Shown here piece by piece: positions 13,041 through 13,117 of a stretch of DNA of 13,117 nucleotides (within the stretch, counting starts at the first letter, position 1; every line of letters begins with the position of its first letter). The notes beneath the pieces are model-generated. The model had not been told where the DNA came from and made no database searches. It saw nothing but the letters and a program-made list of their open reading frames with translations. Origin of the DNA: Elusimicrobiota bacterium (GTDB lineage Bacteria; Elusimicrobiota; Elusimicrobia; O2-12-FULL-59-9); contig JACQRQ010000095.1 of assembly GCA_016206405.1 (NCBI GenBank), positions 1 to 13,117 on the forward strand, read 5' to 3'. The position numbers and the translations under genes are program-made.

Positions 13041-13117
13041 TTATAGCAAATTGGCCGGCAAAACGCCTAATTGCGCCAACAGCCATAACGCTCCCATGAG
13101 CCAGGCAAATCCCAGCA
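13041..13117 (-). CDS. C-terminal end of a hydrophobic protein (partial)
   Basis: The reverse strand entering at the right edge has an open frame ending with TAA at 13043-13041. It encodes about 24 residues including FAWLMGALWLLAQLGVLPAN, which looks like a final membrane helix. The family cannot be told from this fragment. It lies about 80 bases upstream of the YceI gene on the same strand, so co-transcription is possible. Confidence 0.4.
   Translation of the reverse strand, partial: LGFAWLMGALWLLAQLGVLPANLL

Overview
The window looks like a chromosomal segment from an uncultivated, fairly GC-rich, diderm bacterium. A signal-peptide-bearing YceI protein suggests a periplasm. Housekeeping genes of ordinary bacterial type (pyruvate phosphate dikinase, EF-P, a DMT-family exporter, YjbQ) frame an accessory block. 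I cannot fix the phylum from sequence alone.

Layout. (1) 1-528, minus: the N-terminal part of pyruvate phosphate dikinase, running off the left edge. (2) 529-1005: GC-rich, hairpin-bearing spacer with a plausible extended -10 promoter for the next gene. (3) 1006-4058, plus: a two-gene unit made of an EcoEI-type HsdR nuclease-helicase and a DUF3800 protein, joined by an ATGA overlap. No HsdM or HsdS is present. (4) About 4238-6837: an insertion element with matching, subterminally extended inverted repeats. On the minus strand it encodes two different DDE integrase-type transposases. The second is split into orfA and orfB and appears to be joined by a -1 frameshift at an A8 run. (5) 6838-7088, minus: a broken fragment of a Cas3 HD nuclease domain, cut off exactly at the element edge and carrying a one-base frameshift. 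(6) 7168-7777, plus: a Phd/YefM-RelE type toxin-antitoxin operon with a good promoter overlapped by a palindromic operator-like site. (7) 7778-8064: non-coding spacer with three consecutive hairpins. (8) 8065-10605, minus: YjbQ, a ten-octamer tandem repeat, an EamA/DMT transporter, EF-P and a putative molybdenum-carrier/SLOG protein. (9) 10704-12215, plus: a mercuric-reductase-like flavoprotein. (10) 12221-12958, minus: secreted YceI protein with a proline-rich tail, followed by the C-terminal end of a hydrophobic protein at the right edge.

The block from about 950 to 7780 reads as a small, partly decayed defence island: restriction-type nuclease plus DUF3800, a CRISPR-Cas fossil, a toxin-antitoxin pair and a transposon. 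The most notable points are the HsdR-DUF3800 pair without methylase or specificity subunits, the unusual two-transposase element with a hidden frameshift-joined N-terminus for orfB, and the Cas3 remnant at its border. All calls come from reading the sequence by eye. No database search was possible.
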